A stretch of DNA of 64,000 nt, taken from Actinophytocola sp963826035 (GTDB lineage: Bacteria; Actinomycetota; Actinomycetes; Mycobacteriales; Pseudonocardiaceae). Where the stretch lies: the NCBI GenBank assembly GCA_963826035.1, contig CAWGVZ010000024.1:62001-126000 (forward strand), read 5' to 3'. This document shows, one piece after another, positions 50,797 through 59,060 of this stretch. The position numbers were made by a program, and so were the translations under genes. Under the pieces are notes generated by a model. That model did no database searches. It was not told the origin of the DNA and saw only the letters and a list, made by a program, of their open reading frames with translations. Every line of letters begins with the position of its first letter. Within the stretch, counting starts at the first letter, position 1.

Positions 50797-52224
50797 ATGT
50801 GGGAATACGCCCCCGCGCCCGAGAACCGCGACATCGCCAATCTCAAGCCCAGCTACCGGATGTTCGTCGACGGTGAGTTCGTCGAGGGCGCCGGCCAGCC
50901 GCTGAAGACGATCAACCCGGCCACCGAGGAAGTCCTGGCCGAGGTCTCGACCGCGAACAAGGAAGACGTGGACCGCGCGGTCAAGGCCGCTCGCCGCGCC
51001 TACGACCGGGTCTGGGGCAAGATGCCGGGCGCCGAGCGCGCCAAGTACATCTACCGGATCGCCAGGATGATCGCCGAGCGCGCCCGCGAGCTGGCGGTAC
51101 TGGAGAGCCTCGACAACGGCAAGCCGATCAGGGAGTCACGCGACGTCGACGTGCCGACCGCGTCGGCGCATTTCTTCTACCACGCGGGGTGGGCCGACAA
51201 GCTCGGCTACGCGGGCCTCGGGCCCGACCCGCGCCCGCTGGGCGTCGCCGGTCAGGTGATCCCGTGGAACTTCCCGCTGCTGATGGCCGCGTGGAAGATC
51301 GCTCCGGCGCTGGCCTGCGGCAACACGGTGGTGCTCAAGCCGGCCGAGACCACCCCGCTGACCGCGCTGGTGCTCGCGGAGATCATCCAGCAGGCCGGCC
51401 TGCCCCCTGGCGTGGTCAACATCCTGCCCGGCGCGGGTGACGTGGGTGCCGAGCTGACCAACCACGCCGGCGTGAACAAGGTGGCGTTCACCGGCTCCAC
51501 CGAGGTCGGCAAGCTGATCCAGCGTTCACTCGCCGGCTCGGGCAAGAAGCTGACGCTGGAGCTGGGCGGCAAGGCGGCGAACGTGGTGTTCGACGACGCA
51601 CCGCTCGACCAGGCGGTCGAGGGCATCGTGAACGGCATCTTCTTCAACCAGGGTCACGTGTGCTGCGCGGGCTCGCGGCTGCTGGTCCAGGAGTCGGTGG
51701 CCGACGAGCTGTTGGAGAAGCTGCACACCCGGGTGTCGACGCTGCGCATCGGCGACCCGCTCGACAAGAACACCGACGTGGGCGCCATCAACTCGCGCGA
51801 GCAGCTCGACCGGATCACCGCTCTGGTGGAGTCGGGCGAGGCCGAGGGGGCGGTTCGGTGGACCAGCCCGTGCCCGGTGCCGGAGAAGGGTTTCTTCTTC
51901 GCGCCGACCGTGTTCGCGAACGTCAGCCAGGCCATGCGGATCGCCCGCGAGGAGATCTTCGGCCCGGTGCTGTCCGTGCTGACCTTCCGCACGCCCGACG
52001 AGGCGGTGGCCAAGGCCAACAACACCCCGTACGGGCTGTCGGCCGGCATCTGGACGGAGAAGGGCTCGCGGATCCTGTGGATGGCCGACAAGCTGCGCGC
52101 GGGCGTGGTGTGGGCCAACACCTTCAACCGGTTCGACCCGACCGCCCCGTTCGGCGGCTACCAGGAGTCCGGCTTCGGTCGCGAGGGCGGCCGCACGGGA
52201 CTGGAGGCATACCTCGATGTCTGA
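50797..52224 (+). CDS. aldehyde dehydrogenase (catalytically complete)
   Basis: The 475-aa protein has the full ALDH core: VIPWNFPLLMAAWKIAPAL, the NAD loop FTGSTEVGKLI, catalytic Glu in LELGGKAANVVF, catalytic Cys in NQGHVCCAGSRLLVQ, EEIFGPVLSVLTF and a C-terminal SGFGREGGRTGLEAY. Following deoC by 2 bp, it probably oxidises acetaldehyde from deoxyribose breakdown. The aldehyde is inferred from context. Confidence 0.92.
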   Translation: MWEYAPAPENRDIANLKPSYRMFVDGEFVEGAGQPLKTINPATEEVLAEVSTANKEDVDRAVKAARRAYDRVWGKMPGAERAKYIYRIARMIAERARELAVLESLDNGKPIRESRDVDVPTASAHFFYHAGWADKLGYAGLGPDPRPLGVAGQVIPWNFPLLMAAWKIAPALACGNTVVLKPAETTPLTALVLAEIIQQAGLPPGVVNILPGAGDVGAELTNHAGVNKVAFTGSTEVGKLIQRSLAGSGKKLTLELGGKAANVVFDDAPLDQAVEGIVNGIFFNQGHVCCAGSRLLVQESVADELLEKLHTRVSTLRIGDPLDKNTDVGAINSREQLDRITALVESGEAEGAVRWTSPCPVPEKGFFFAPTVFANVSQAMRIAREEIFGPVLSVLTFRTPDEAVAKANNTPYGLSAGIWTEKGSRILWMADKLRAGVVWANTFNRFDPTAPFGGYQESGFGREGGRTGLEAYLDV

Positions 52225-53086
52225 GCGTCTGACTGTCGCCAAGACCTACAAGCTCTACATCGGCGGCAAGTTCCCGAGGTCGGAGTCCGGGCGCTCGTAC
52301 CCGGTGAGCGACAGCAAAGGCGGCTTCCTGGCCAACGCCGCCCAGGGCTCGCGCAAGGACGTCCGCGAGGCGGTGGTGGCCGCGCGCAAGGCGTTCGCCG
52401 GCTGGTCCGGCGCCACGGCCTACAACCGCGGCCAGGTGCTGTATCGGGTGGCCGAACTGTTGGAGGGCCGTCGCGAGCAGTTCATCGCCGAGGTGGCGGC
52501 CAGCGAGGGCATCGCCGCCAAGCGTGCGCAGGCGGCCGTGGACATGTCCATCGACCGGTGGGTCTGGTACGCGGGCTGGTCCGACAAGGTGGCCACCGTG
52601 CTCGGTGCGGCCAACCCCGTGGCCGGGCCGTACTTCTCGTTCTCCGTGCCGGAGCCGACCGGGGTGGTCGGCGTGCTCGCGCCGCAGTCCTCGGCGCTGC
52701 TCGGCCTGGTCAGCGTGCTCGCCCCGGTGATCGCCACGGGCAACACGGCGGTCGTGGTCACCAGCCAGGACCGGCCGCTGCCGGCCATCACCCTGTCCGA
52801 GGTACTCGCCACGTCCGACGTACCGGGCGGGGTGGTCAACATCATCACCGGCCGCACGGCCGAGCTGGCGCCGTGGCTCGCCTCCCACGCCGACGTGAAC
52901 GCCATCGACCTGACCGGTGCGCCCGAGGAGCTGGGTGCCGAGCTGGAACGGTCGGCCGCCGACACGGTCAAGCGGGTGCTGCGGGCCCGCCCGACCGAGC
53001 CCGACTGGACGGCCACGCCCGAGCAGCTGTCCCGGCTCCGCACGTTCCTCGAGACCAAGACCGTCTGGCACCCGATGGGGGTGTAG
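52217..53086 (+). CDS. short aldehyde dehydrogenase-like protein lacking the catalytic domain
   Basis: The 289-aa protein covers only the N-terminal NAD-binding half of the ALDH fold (KTYKLYIGGKFPRSESGRSYPV, GVLAPQSSALLGLVSVLAPVIATGNTAVVV, VPGGVVNIITG). It stops where the catalytic Cys domain should begin. The end (SRLRTFLETKTVWHPMGV) looks ordered rather than truncated. It overlaps the upstream ALDH by 8 nt, so the two are co-translated. It may be a structural or regulatory partner, not an active enzyme. Confidence 0.85.
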   Translation: MSERLTVAKTYKLYIGGKFPRSESGRSYPVSDSKGGFLANAAQGSRKDVREAVVAARKAFAGWSGATAYNRGQVLYRVAELLEGRREQFIAEVAASEGIAAKRAQAAVDMSIDRWVWYAGWSDKVATVLGAANPVAGPYFSFSVPEPTGVVGVLAPQSSALLGLVSVLAPVIATGNTAVVVTSQDRPLPAITLSEVLATSDVPGGVVNIITGRTAELAPWLASHADVNAIDLTGAPEELGAELERSAADTVKRVLRARPTEPDWTATPEQLSRLRTFLETKTVWHPMGV

Positions 53087-53194
53087 AAAAGCCCCGTTCA
53101 CCTGCGCGGAAAGCGTTTGTTGACTTACCCTGGGCAATTGAGGGGAGCCAGCGGGGGCTGGTGGGCGTCACAGTCCGGTAGGAGGGGACATCAC

Positions 53195-53554
53195 ATGAAC
53201 GACCACGATCCGACTCCGTCGCCGCGTCCACCGGGCTACGACGCCGAGGAGTCCGCGTTCGACAGCTTCAACCGGGGCTACCGGCCGCTGGCCGACGACC
53301 TGACCACGTCGGTGAACACCACGCTCGGGTCGCACACGTCGCTCGACGGCAACGCGTTCTCGCGGGTGGGCAACGACGTGGGGCTGAGCTCGGCCATCCG
53401 CGACGCCACCCAGCGGCAGGCCGACCGGATCTCCGGCCTGGCCGGCAACACCACGAACATGGCCGACGCGGTCGCCAACACCTACACGAACTACGTCGAG
53501 CTCGAGGACGAGGCCGACGTCCGGATGCGGCGCGCCGCGGGAGAAATCGTATGA
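53195..53554 (+). CDS. small ESX/WXG100-like protein of the NlpC/P60 locus
   Basis: The 119-aa protein has a polar N-terminus (NDHDPTPSPRPPGYDAEES) and a helical C-terminal part with SAIRDATQRQADRISGLAGNTTNMADAVANTYTNYVELE. It starts at an ATG after GGAGGGG and its stop overlaps the next gene (ATGA). It is probably the partner or chaperone of the secreted NlpC/P60 protein. No clear WxG is present, so the family call is tentative. Confidence 0.6.
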   Translation: MNDHDPTPSPRPPGYDAEESAFDSFNRGYRPLADDLTTSVNTTLGSHTSLDGNAFSRVGNDVGLSSAIRDATQRQADRISGLAGNTTNMADAVANTYTNYVELEDEADVRMRRAAGEIV

Positions 53555-54648
53555 GCCCCGCGACCATCCCCCTGGTCACGCCGCTGGTCCAGCCGGCGGC
53601 CGACGCGCAGCGCCAGCTGGCCACCGACGACGGCGCCATCGAGGGCGTCGGCCAGGCACACGGCGGCGTCCAGAACGCGCTGTACACCTACGACGGTGAC
53701 GCGAGCCGGCAGGCGCAGACCCTCCAGTACGGCTGGACCGGGTCGGCCGCCGATCGCCAGGCGGGCGACGTGCAGGGCCTGTCGACCACCACCAAGGACA
53801 TCAGCGAGTACAGCCAGCAGGTTCAGACGGCCGTGACGGACGCGGCGGCCATCCTCAAGGTCGGCCAGTCCACGAACCAGCAGCTGATCGACGACTTCAT
53901 GGACCGCGCGGCCGAGCTGCTGTCCGCGGCCGCCGCGCTGCGCTCGGCCGGCGACCACGCGGGCGCGCAGGCCAAGATCTCGGAGCTGATCCAGCTCGGC
54001 GCCCAGGTGAGCGGCGAGAGCAGCACCAACCTCGAAGCCGTGATGGGCCAGCTGACCCAGGTGGTCACCACGCTGTCCGGCGGCGAGTCCACCACCACGA
54101 GCTCCGCCGGCGGCGAAAACCCGCCGGCCGCCTACAACCAGGGCGGCGGCGGTGGCGGTGGCGGCGGTGGAGGAGACGGCGGTGGGGGCGGCGGTGGTGG
54201 TGTCGCCACGAAGAAGCGCCTGCCCATGGCCATCCCGCCGCAGCCGGGCACGGGCGTCGCGGTCAACCTGCCGGACGGCAGCCAGGTCATGGCGCCCAAC
54301 GAGACGGCCGCCAAGGCGGTCCGTGCGGCGCTCGGCCAGCTCGGTGTCCCCTATGTGTGGGGCGGCACGGCGCCGGGCCAGGGCCTGGACTGCAGCGGCC
54401 TCACGCAGTACGCGTACGGCGAGGGCGGCCTCGAGATCCCGCGGACGTCCCGCGAGCAGGACATCGGCGCGGAGGTCCCGTCGGCCGACCAGTTGCTGCC
54501 GGGCGACCTGGTCTGCTGGGAGGGGCACGTGGCCATGTACATCGGCAACGGCCAGATCGTCGAGGCCGGCGACCCGGTGCACACGGGCCCGCTGCGGACC
54601 ACGAACTCGGGCATGCCGTTCGTCGGCTTCTACCGCCCGACCGGGTGA
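53551..54648 (+). CDS. ESX-type secreted NlpC/P60 peptidoglycan endopeptidase
   Basis: The 365-aa protein has a helical N-terminal domain of about 180 residues with a WTGSAADRQ turn (WXG100-like), a Gly-rich linker (about 192-215), and an NlpC/P60 domain. Catalytic residues are Cys281 in GLDCSGLTQYAY and His326 in EGHVAMYIG. It should cut peptide bridges in cell wall. No Sec signal is seen, so export through type VII secretion is likely. The downstream gene overlaps its stop (GTGA). Confidence 0.85.
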   Translation: MSPATIPLVTPLVQPAADAQRQLATDDGAIEGVGQAHGGVQNALYTYDGDASRQAQTLQYGWTGSAADRQAGDVQGLSTTTKDISEYSQQVQTAVTDAAAILKVGQSTNQQLIDDFMDRAAELLSAAAALRSAGDHAGAQAKISELIQLGAQVSGESSTNLEAVMGQLTQVVTTLSGGESTTTSSAGGENPPAAYNQGGGGGGGGGGGDGGGGGGGGVATKKRLPMAIPPQPGTGVAVNLPDGSQVMAPNETAAKAVRAALGQLGVPYVWGGTAPGQGLDCSGLTQYAYGEGGLEIPRTSREQDIGAEVPSADQLLPGDLVCWEGHVAMYIGNGQIVEAGDPVHTGPLRTTNSGMPFVGFYRPTG

Positions 54649-55190
54649 GCGGGCTCGACTTCTTCGTGGACCTGGCCGTCACGGGAACGGTGCTGGGGCT
54701 GGACCACACGAGCGACGTGGCCACCGTCCGATCGGTGTTCGGCGAGCCGGGCCAGGTCATCTCGGCGCGCTCGATGCTGATCGACACGGGTCTCGTCGAG
54801 TTCGGCTGGACTCGCGCGAGGGCAGACCAACACTGGTCGATTAGCTACTTCGGCGCCCAGACGCACCGTCTGCCGCGGCTCACGGAGAAGGGCCTGGTCG
54901 GATCGGCGCTCGTCGAGCGCTACGGCGAGTTCCCAACGCGCCTGGACATCGAAGAGTTGCGTGCCGCGGTCATCGCCCGCGGCGGCACCCTCGAAGCGCG
55001 CCCGACCGCCAACACCGGCTACGTGGACCTGTGGTCGCCGAAGTCGGGGATCAGCGTGCTCGCGGCCATGGACCCGGCCGAGACCGGCGAGCGGGCCGGC
55101 ACCGTGGTGAAGATGCTCGGGCCGCTTGCACCGACCGGCCGACGGCAATTGTCGGGCCCTTCGGGCACACTGGGCGTTGACAGAATCTAG
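54645..55190 (+). CDS. uncharacterised protein coupled to the NlpC/P60 gene (possible immunity or accessory protein)
   Basis: The 181-aa soluble protein (VSGLDFFVDLAVTGTVLGLDHTSDVATVRSVFGEPGQVI...) has a start overlapping the NlpC/P60 stop by 4 nt. The N-terminal pattern resembles the short hypothetical proteins placed directly after polymorphic toxin genes, but I recognise no immunity family. Its role is inferred only from position. Confidence 0.55.
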   Translation: MSGLDFFVDLAVTGTVLGLDHTSDVATVRSVFGEPGQVISARSMLIDTGLVEFGWTRARADQHWSISYFGAQTHRLPRLTEKGLVGSALVERYGEFPTRLDIEELRAAVIARGGTLEARPTANTGYVDLWSPKSGISVLAAMDPAETGERAGTVVKMLGPLAPTGRRQLSGPSGTLGVDRI

Positions 55191-55193
55191 GGG

Positions 55194-55595
55194 GTGCCCG
55201 TGGAGATCGACATCGACCACGAGCTGGCGGTAGTCGACCGCCGCGTACAACAGGCCGGCGACAACGCCGCCGCGCAGGTGGCCAGGTTCGGCCGGATCAG
55301 CGGTCGGGCCGACTCGCCCGACGGCGGGATCAGCGTCGAGGTGGCGCCCGGCGGGCTGCTCACCGACGTGCGGCTGAGTCCGGGTGCCATGACCGTCGAC
55401 ATGGAGACGCTCGCCAGGCAGATCACCGGGCTGGCCGAGCGGGCCACCAAGCTCGCGGGCGGCGCCATGCACAAGGCGCTCGCGCCGGTCGTGCCGGAGA
55501 AGCACCTGCTGTCGCTGGGTTACGAGCCGGTCGAGGACGAGGACGAGCCCGACTTCAACGACCCGCTCAAGCACGGCGGGAGGCGGAGACCATGA
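55194..55595 (+). CDS. YbaB/EbfC-family protein 1
   Basis: The 133-aa protein has the YbaB fold layout: N-terminal helix VVDRRVQQAGDNAAAQVARF, strands GGISVEVAPGGLLTDVRLSPGAM, then a long helix. An acidic tail follows (EDEDEPDFNDP). The next YbaB-like gene starts within its stop. Tandem YbaB-like genes behind ESX cargo repeat the arrangement at 4283-5064. Confidence 0.75.
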   Translation: MPVEIDIDHELAVVDRRVQQAGDNAAAQVARFGRISGRADSPDGGISVEVAPGGLLTDVRLSPGAMTVDMETLARQITGLAERATKLAGGAMHKALAPVVPEKHLLSLGYEPVEDEDEPDFNDPLKHGGRRRP

Positions 55596-56092
55596 CCCAG
55601 CGCGAACCGCTCGAGCGCGACACCAAGCAGCTCATCGCCGACGGCCGCGCCCGCCAGGAAGCACTGTCCCAGGTGGACAAGATCCTGGCCACGGTCACCG
55701 GCACCGCCCACGACCGCAACGGATCCGTGGAGATCACGGTCGACGGGCGCGGCAAGCTGGTCCGCCTGTGGCTGGCCCCGGACGCCGCTCAGTACGGGCC
55801 GGACGGGCTCGGGCGGCTGATCGTCAAGGTCGCGCAGGTGGCCATGGACGACGCGACCCAGGCCGGCTACAACAAGGTGGCGCTGCTGCTCGGCGACAAC
55901 CTCACCTTCGCGCTGGAACAGCTGTCGGGCCGCGCGGCGCCCGCGCGGCGGCAGGAAGACGGCGGTATCACGGCCGAAGAATTCCAGGCCAGACGCGATG
56001 CACGCCTGCAGAAAGCCGGCTCATCCGCCGCCGCCGACCAGGCTGACGACCTGTCCGCGTTCGACCCGTCGTCGCTACGTTCCGACCGGTGA
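55592..56092 (+). CDS. YbaB/EbfC-family protein 2
   Basis: The 166-aa protein has a YbaB-like core (VEITVDGRGKLVRLWLAPDA, then LGRLIVKVAQVAMDDATQAGYNKV) and a C-terminal charged helix. It is coupled to the preceding YbaB-like gene by an ATGA overlap. Together they may form a heterodimer serving the ESX cargo; this is inference. Confidence 0.75.
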   Translation: MTQREPLERDTKQLIADGRARQEALSQVDKILATVTGTAHDRNGSVEITVDGRGKLVRLWLAPDAAQYGPDGLGRLIVKVAQVAMDDATQAGYNKVALLLGDNLTFALEQLSGRAAPARRQEDGGITAEEFQARRDARLQKAGSSAAADQADDLSAFDPSSLRSDR

Positions 56093-56179
56093 TCCATCGC
56101 GTTTCCCCCACCACGTAGGCTGCCTGCGTTCCAGTGACTGTTCTGTGCGCCACGGATTGCCTGACCTGGAGGTCCAGCA

Positions 56180-57517
56180 ATGTCTCAGGACATCGTCTCG
56201 ATCGAGCTCGGCCTGCCACAGGGTGATGTCGTAACCCTGTGGGCACCGCGCTGGCGGGAGGATGGCGAGGAGTGGGAGGCCTTCCTCGGCCACGAGGACG
56301 ACCTCTACGCGTTTCCCGACGCCGCCCATCTCGCCGCGTTCGTGCGCACCGTCGACGAGCACGACCTGACCGACCACCCCGCCTGGGACGTCGTGCCCGA
56401 GCTGTCGGTGCCGGAGCTGCTGCCCGACGAGTCCCACACCTACGACCTGGTCGGGGTGCCGGAGCTCGCGGCCGAGGAGCCGGACACGTGGACGATCGGC
56501 GAACTGGCCGACATCGTCACGATCGTCCGGTCGCTCGCCGACGTGTGCGAGTTGGACGAGGTACACGAGGTGCTGAACTCGGCCGCCGGCTTCGCCGTGC
56601 TCGAGCAGGGCACGTACCCGTTCACCGGGCGCGAGGGCGAGAAGCTGTGGACCGATCTCGCGGAGACGATCGCCGAGCGTTGGGACGAGGTCCTCGACGC
56701 CATCGATGACGTGGTCTTCGTGCCCGAGGTCGACAAGGCGGTGCTCGACGAGACCACCGACGAGCTGGCCGCCTTCCAGGCCGAGTCGGCCGAGGCCGAG
56801 ACCGCCCTGGACGCCGAGGACGCCGACGACGAGGTGGAGGAGGAGTCCGACGAGGACGAGGAGTCCACAGAGGACGCCGACGCCGAACTCGATTCCGAGG
56901 CTGACGACGAGGACGAAGACGAGGACGAAGACGAGGACGACGAGGAAGAGGCGGTAGCCGAGCCGGTCGGCTTCTGGGCCGAGGTGGGCATCGACCCCAT
57001 CAAGATCATCACGGCCGATGCGGAGTACTACACGCTGCGCTGCTACCTCGACGACGAGCCGATCTTCCTCGGCAGCAAGGGCAAGATCGACGTGGCCAAG
57101 TCGCCGCGGGCGCTCGCCCGGTACCTGGCCGAGGCCGGCACCGACCACGACCTGGCCGAGGTGGCCACGTGGGAGGACGTGGCCGCCAAGGCGGTCGACG
57201 GCAGCCTGGAGATCGAGGTCGAGACCGACAACACCTACGTGCTGAGCGGTCTGGCCGACGACATCGCCGAGGGTCCGGACGCGGTCGACCCGGTGCAGCT
57301 GGACCTGGCGGTCGAGCTGCTGAACGACGCGGCCGACTGGGCGGACGACAAGTCGGTGAACGAGGCGCTGGCCCAGTCGAAGACCCTGGGCTGGCTGGTC
57401 TCGTTCGTTCTGCGCCCCGACCCCACCCGCCTGGCCCCGAGCCCGCCGTTCGACGCGGACGTCGCGGCGTGGCAGACCCTGGTGGACAACTTCGAAGAGC
57501 GTCTCGAAGCACGGTAA
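56180..57517 (+). CDS. conserved acidic protein (Rv3311-like)
   Basis: The 445-aa protein starts SQDIVSIELGLPQGDVVTLWAPRWREDGEEWEAFLGHEDDLYAF. It has a long Asp/Glu run at about residues 215-257 and a second ordered domain with EYYTLRCYLDDEPIFLGSKG. The position before add, deoA and cdd matches M. tuberculosis Rv3311. Proteins of this family are often called primosomal protein without strong evidence. The function is unknown. The acidic linker is longer than the rest would predict. Confidence 0.75.
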   Translation: MSQDIVSIELGLPQGDVVTLWAPRWREDGEEWEAFLGHEDDLYAFPDAAHLAAFVRTVDEHDLTDHPAWDVVPELSVPELLPDESHTYDLVGVPELAAEEPDTWTIGELADIVTIVRSLADVCELDEVHEVLNSAAGFAVLEQGTYPFTGREGEKLWTDLAETIAERWDEVLDAIDDVVFVPEVDKAVLDETTDELAAFQAESAEAETALDAEDADDEVEEESDEDEESTEDADAELDSEADDEDEDEDEDEDDEEEAVAEPVGFWAEVGIDPIKIITADAEYYTLRCYLDDEPIFLGSKGKIDVAKSPRALARYLAEAGTDHDLAEVATWEDVAAKAVDGSLEIEVETDNTYVLSGLADDIAEGPDAVDPVQLDLAVELLNDAADWADDKSVNEALAQSKTLGWLVSFVLRPDPTRLAPSPPFDADVAAWQTLVDNFEERLEAR

Positions 57518-57525
57518 GCCCGCGA

Positions 57526-57563
57526 GAGCCCGAGGCCCGCACGAACCCGTGCGCCTCGGGCTC
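57526..57563 (+). terminator. hairpin terminator of the acidic-protein gene
   Basis: An 11-bp perfect stem (GAGCCCGAGGC / GCCTCGGGCTC) with an inner GCAC/GTGC pair starts 9 bp after the stop codon. Confidence 0.8.
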
Positions 57564-57580
57564 ACGTGTGTCCAGGCCCC

Positions 57581-57660
57581 CGCGAGATCGCGGTTCCCGC
57601 ACGCGAGATCGCGGTTCCCGCACGCGAGATCGCGGTTCCCGCACGCGAGATCGCGGTTCC
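57581..57660. repeat. four near-perfect 21-bp tandem repeats, core CGAGATCGCGGTTCC
   Basis: Copies begin at 57581, 57602, 57623 and 57644, the last slightly altered at its end. Each holds a GATC centre flanked by CGCGA-like bases. The array lies between convergent genes (acidic protein and add). A decayed array with the same unit is at 10648-10770. Confidence 0.92.
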
Positions 57661-57731
57661 GGCACCAGGCCCGGACCGCCGGCCCACCGCGGCGTGGCGG
57701 ACTCGTGCCGGTCGCCGATCTCGAGCCGGGT

Positions 57732-58838
57732 CTAGCGGGCACCCATCAACGCCGCGTAGCCCGGCTTGATGATGTCGTTGATGATGGCCAACCGTTCGTC
57801 GAAGCCGATGAACGCCGACTTCATGGCGTTGATGGTGAACCACTGCAGGTCGGCCCAGTCGTAGCCGAACTGGTCGACCAGCGCGGTCATCTCCGACGAC
57901 ATGGAGCAGCCGGACATCAGCCGGTTGTCGGTGTTGACCGTGACCCGGAAGCGCAGCTTGGTCAGCAGCCCGATCGGGTGCTCGGCGATCGAGGGCGCGG
58001 CACCGGTCTGGATGTTCGACGACGGGCACATCTCCAGCGGGATGCGCCGGTCGCGCACGTAGCTCGCCAGTCGGCCGAGGTGGATGGTGCCGTCGCCGTC
58101 GACCTTGATGTCGTCCACGATCCGCACGCCGTGGCCCAGCCGCTCGGCCCCACAGTGCTGGATGGCCTCCCAGATGGACGGCAGCCCGAACGCCTCGCCC
58201 GCGTGGATGGTGAAGTGCGCGTTCTGCTGACGCAGGTACTCGAAGGCGTCGAGGTTGCGCGTGGGCGGGAAGCCCGCCTCCGGCCCGGCGATGTCGAAGC
58301 CGACCACGCCCGTGTCGCGGTGCCGCACAGCCAGCTCGGCGATCTCCAGCGACCGCGCGTTCTGCCGCATGGCGCACAGCAGCGTCCCGATCCGGATCCG
58401 CCTGCCCTGCTCGAGCGCCCGCCGCTCACCGACCCGGAAGCCCTCCTGGACGGCCTCGACGATCGTGTCGAGCTGGAGGCCGGTCTCGGAGAACAGCTCG
58501 GGCGCGTAGCGGACCTCGGCGTAGACGACGCCGTCCGCCGCGAGATCCTCCGCGCATTCGGCGGCCACCCGAACGAGTGCGTCGGTGCTCTGCATGACAC
58601 CGCAGGTGTGCGCGAACGTTTCCAGATAGCGAACCAAGGAGCCCGAGTCAGCTGCTTCGCCGAACCAGCGGCCAAGGTCATCGGCGTCGCTCGTTGGCAG
58701 GTCGCGGTAGCCGTTCGCCTCGGCGAGTTCGATCACCGTGGCCGGGCGCAGACCACCATCCAGGTGATCATGAAGAAGTACTTTAGGCGCAGCTCGGACT
58801 GCCTCCGGGGTCACCGGAACGGGGTTCGTGTTCGACAT
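57732..58838 (-). CDS. add: adenosine deaminase
   Basis: The 368-aa protein has the metal motif LLHDHLDGG, the substrate motif HAGEAFGLP, RLGHGVRI, the MCPSSNIQTG block and NTDNRLMSG. It converts adenosine and deoxyadenosine to inosine forms, which PNP then splits. The start ATG at 58838 matches the short pre-HxH segment; the longer frame to 58892 is unlikely. Order after the Rv3311-like gene is conserved. Confidence 0.93.
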   Translation of the reverse strand: MSNTNPVPVTPEAVRAAPKVLLHDHLDGGLRPATVIELAEANGYRDLPTSDADDLGRWFGEAADSGSLVRYLETFAHTCGVMQSTDALVRVAAECAEDLAADGVVYAEVRYAPELFSETGLQLDTIVEAVQEGFRVGERRALEQGRRIRIGTLLCAMRQNARSLEIAELAVRHRDTGVVGFDIAGPEAGFPPTRNLDAFEYLRQQNAHFTIHAGEAFGLPSIWEAIQHCGAERLGHGVRIVDDIKVDGDGTIHLGRLASYVRDRRIPLEMCPSSNIQTGAAPSIAEHPIGLLTKLRFRVTVNTDNRLMSGCSMSSEMTALVDQFGYDWADLQWFTINAMKSAFIGFDERLAIINDIIKPGYAALMGAR

Positions 58839-59060
58839 GGTGCAACGGTACTCAATGACCGGTATCACCCGATCGGGTAACCGGAGGACCACGTAAGGTC
58901 ATGCGCGGCCGTGGCATTCGCGCTACGACCATCGTCCGATCGGCCCAATAGCCCCGCTTTGGGCCTGCACCGAACTAACGGGTGGTGTATGGACGCGTTC
59001 TGGGAGTGGCTAGGCTTCCAAACGTCGGCCCTGCCCCTCCCCACGACGAAGGTCACCTCC

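Noticed and set aside
54152..54844. 230-codon plus frame overlapping the NlpC/P60 gene
   Set aside because: Arg/Ser-rich shadow frame; the NlpC/P60 frame contains the catalytic motifs.
56440..57012. Ser-rich 190-codon minus-strand frame
   Set aside because: Antisense of the Asp/Glu run in the acidic protein gene, which reads as Ser repeats by codon complementarity.
57581..57660. 21-bp array as part of a coding region (REIAVPA or GTAISRA repeats)
   Set aside because: The period is a multiple of three, so every frame stays open; there is no start, signal or conserved flank.
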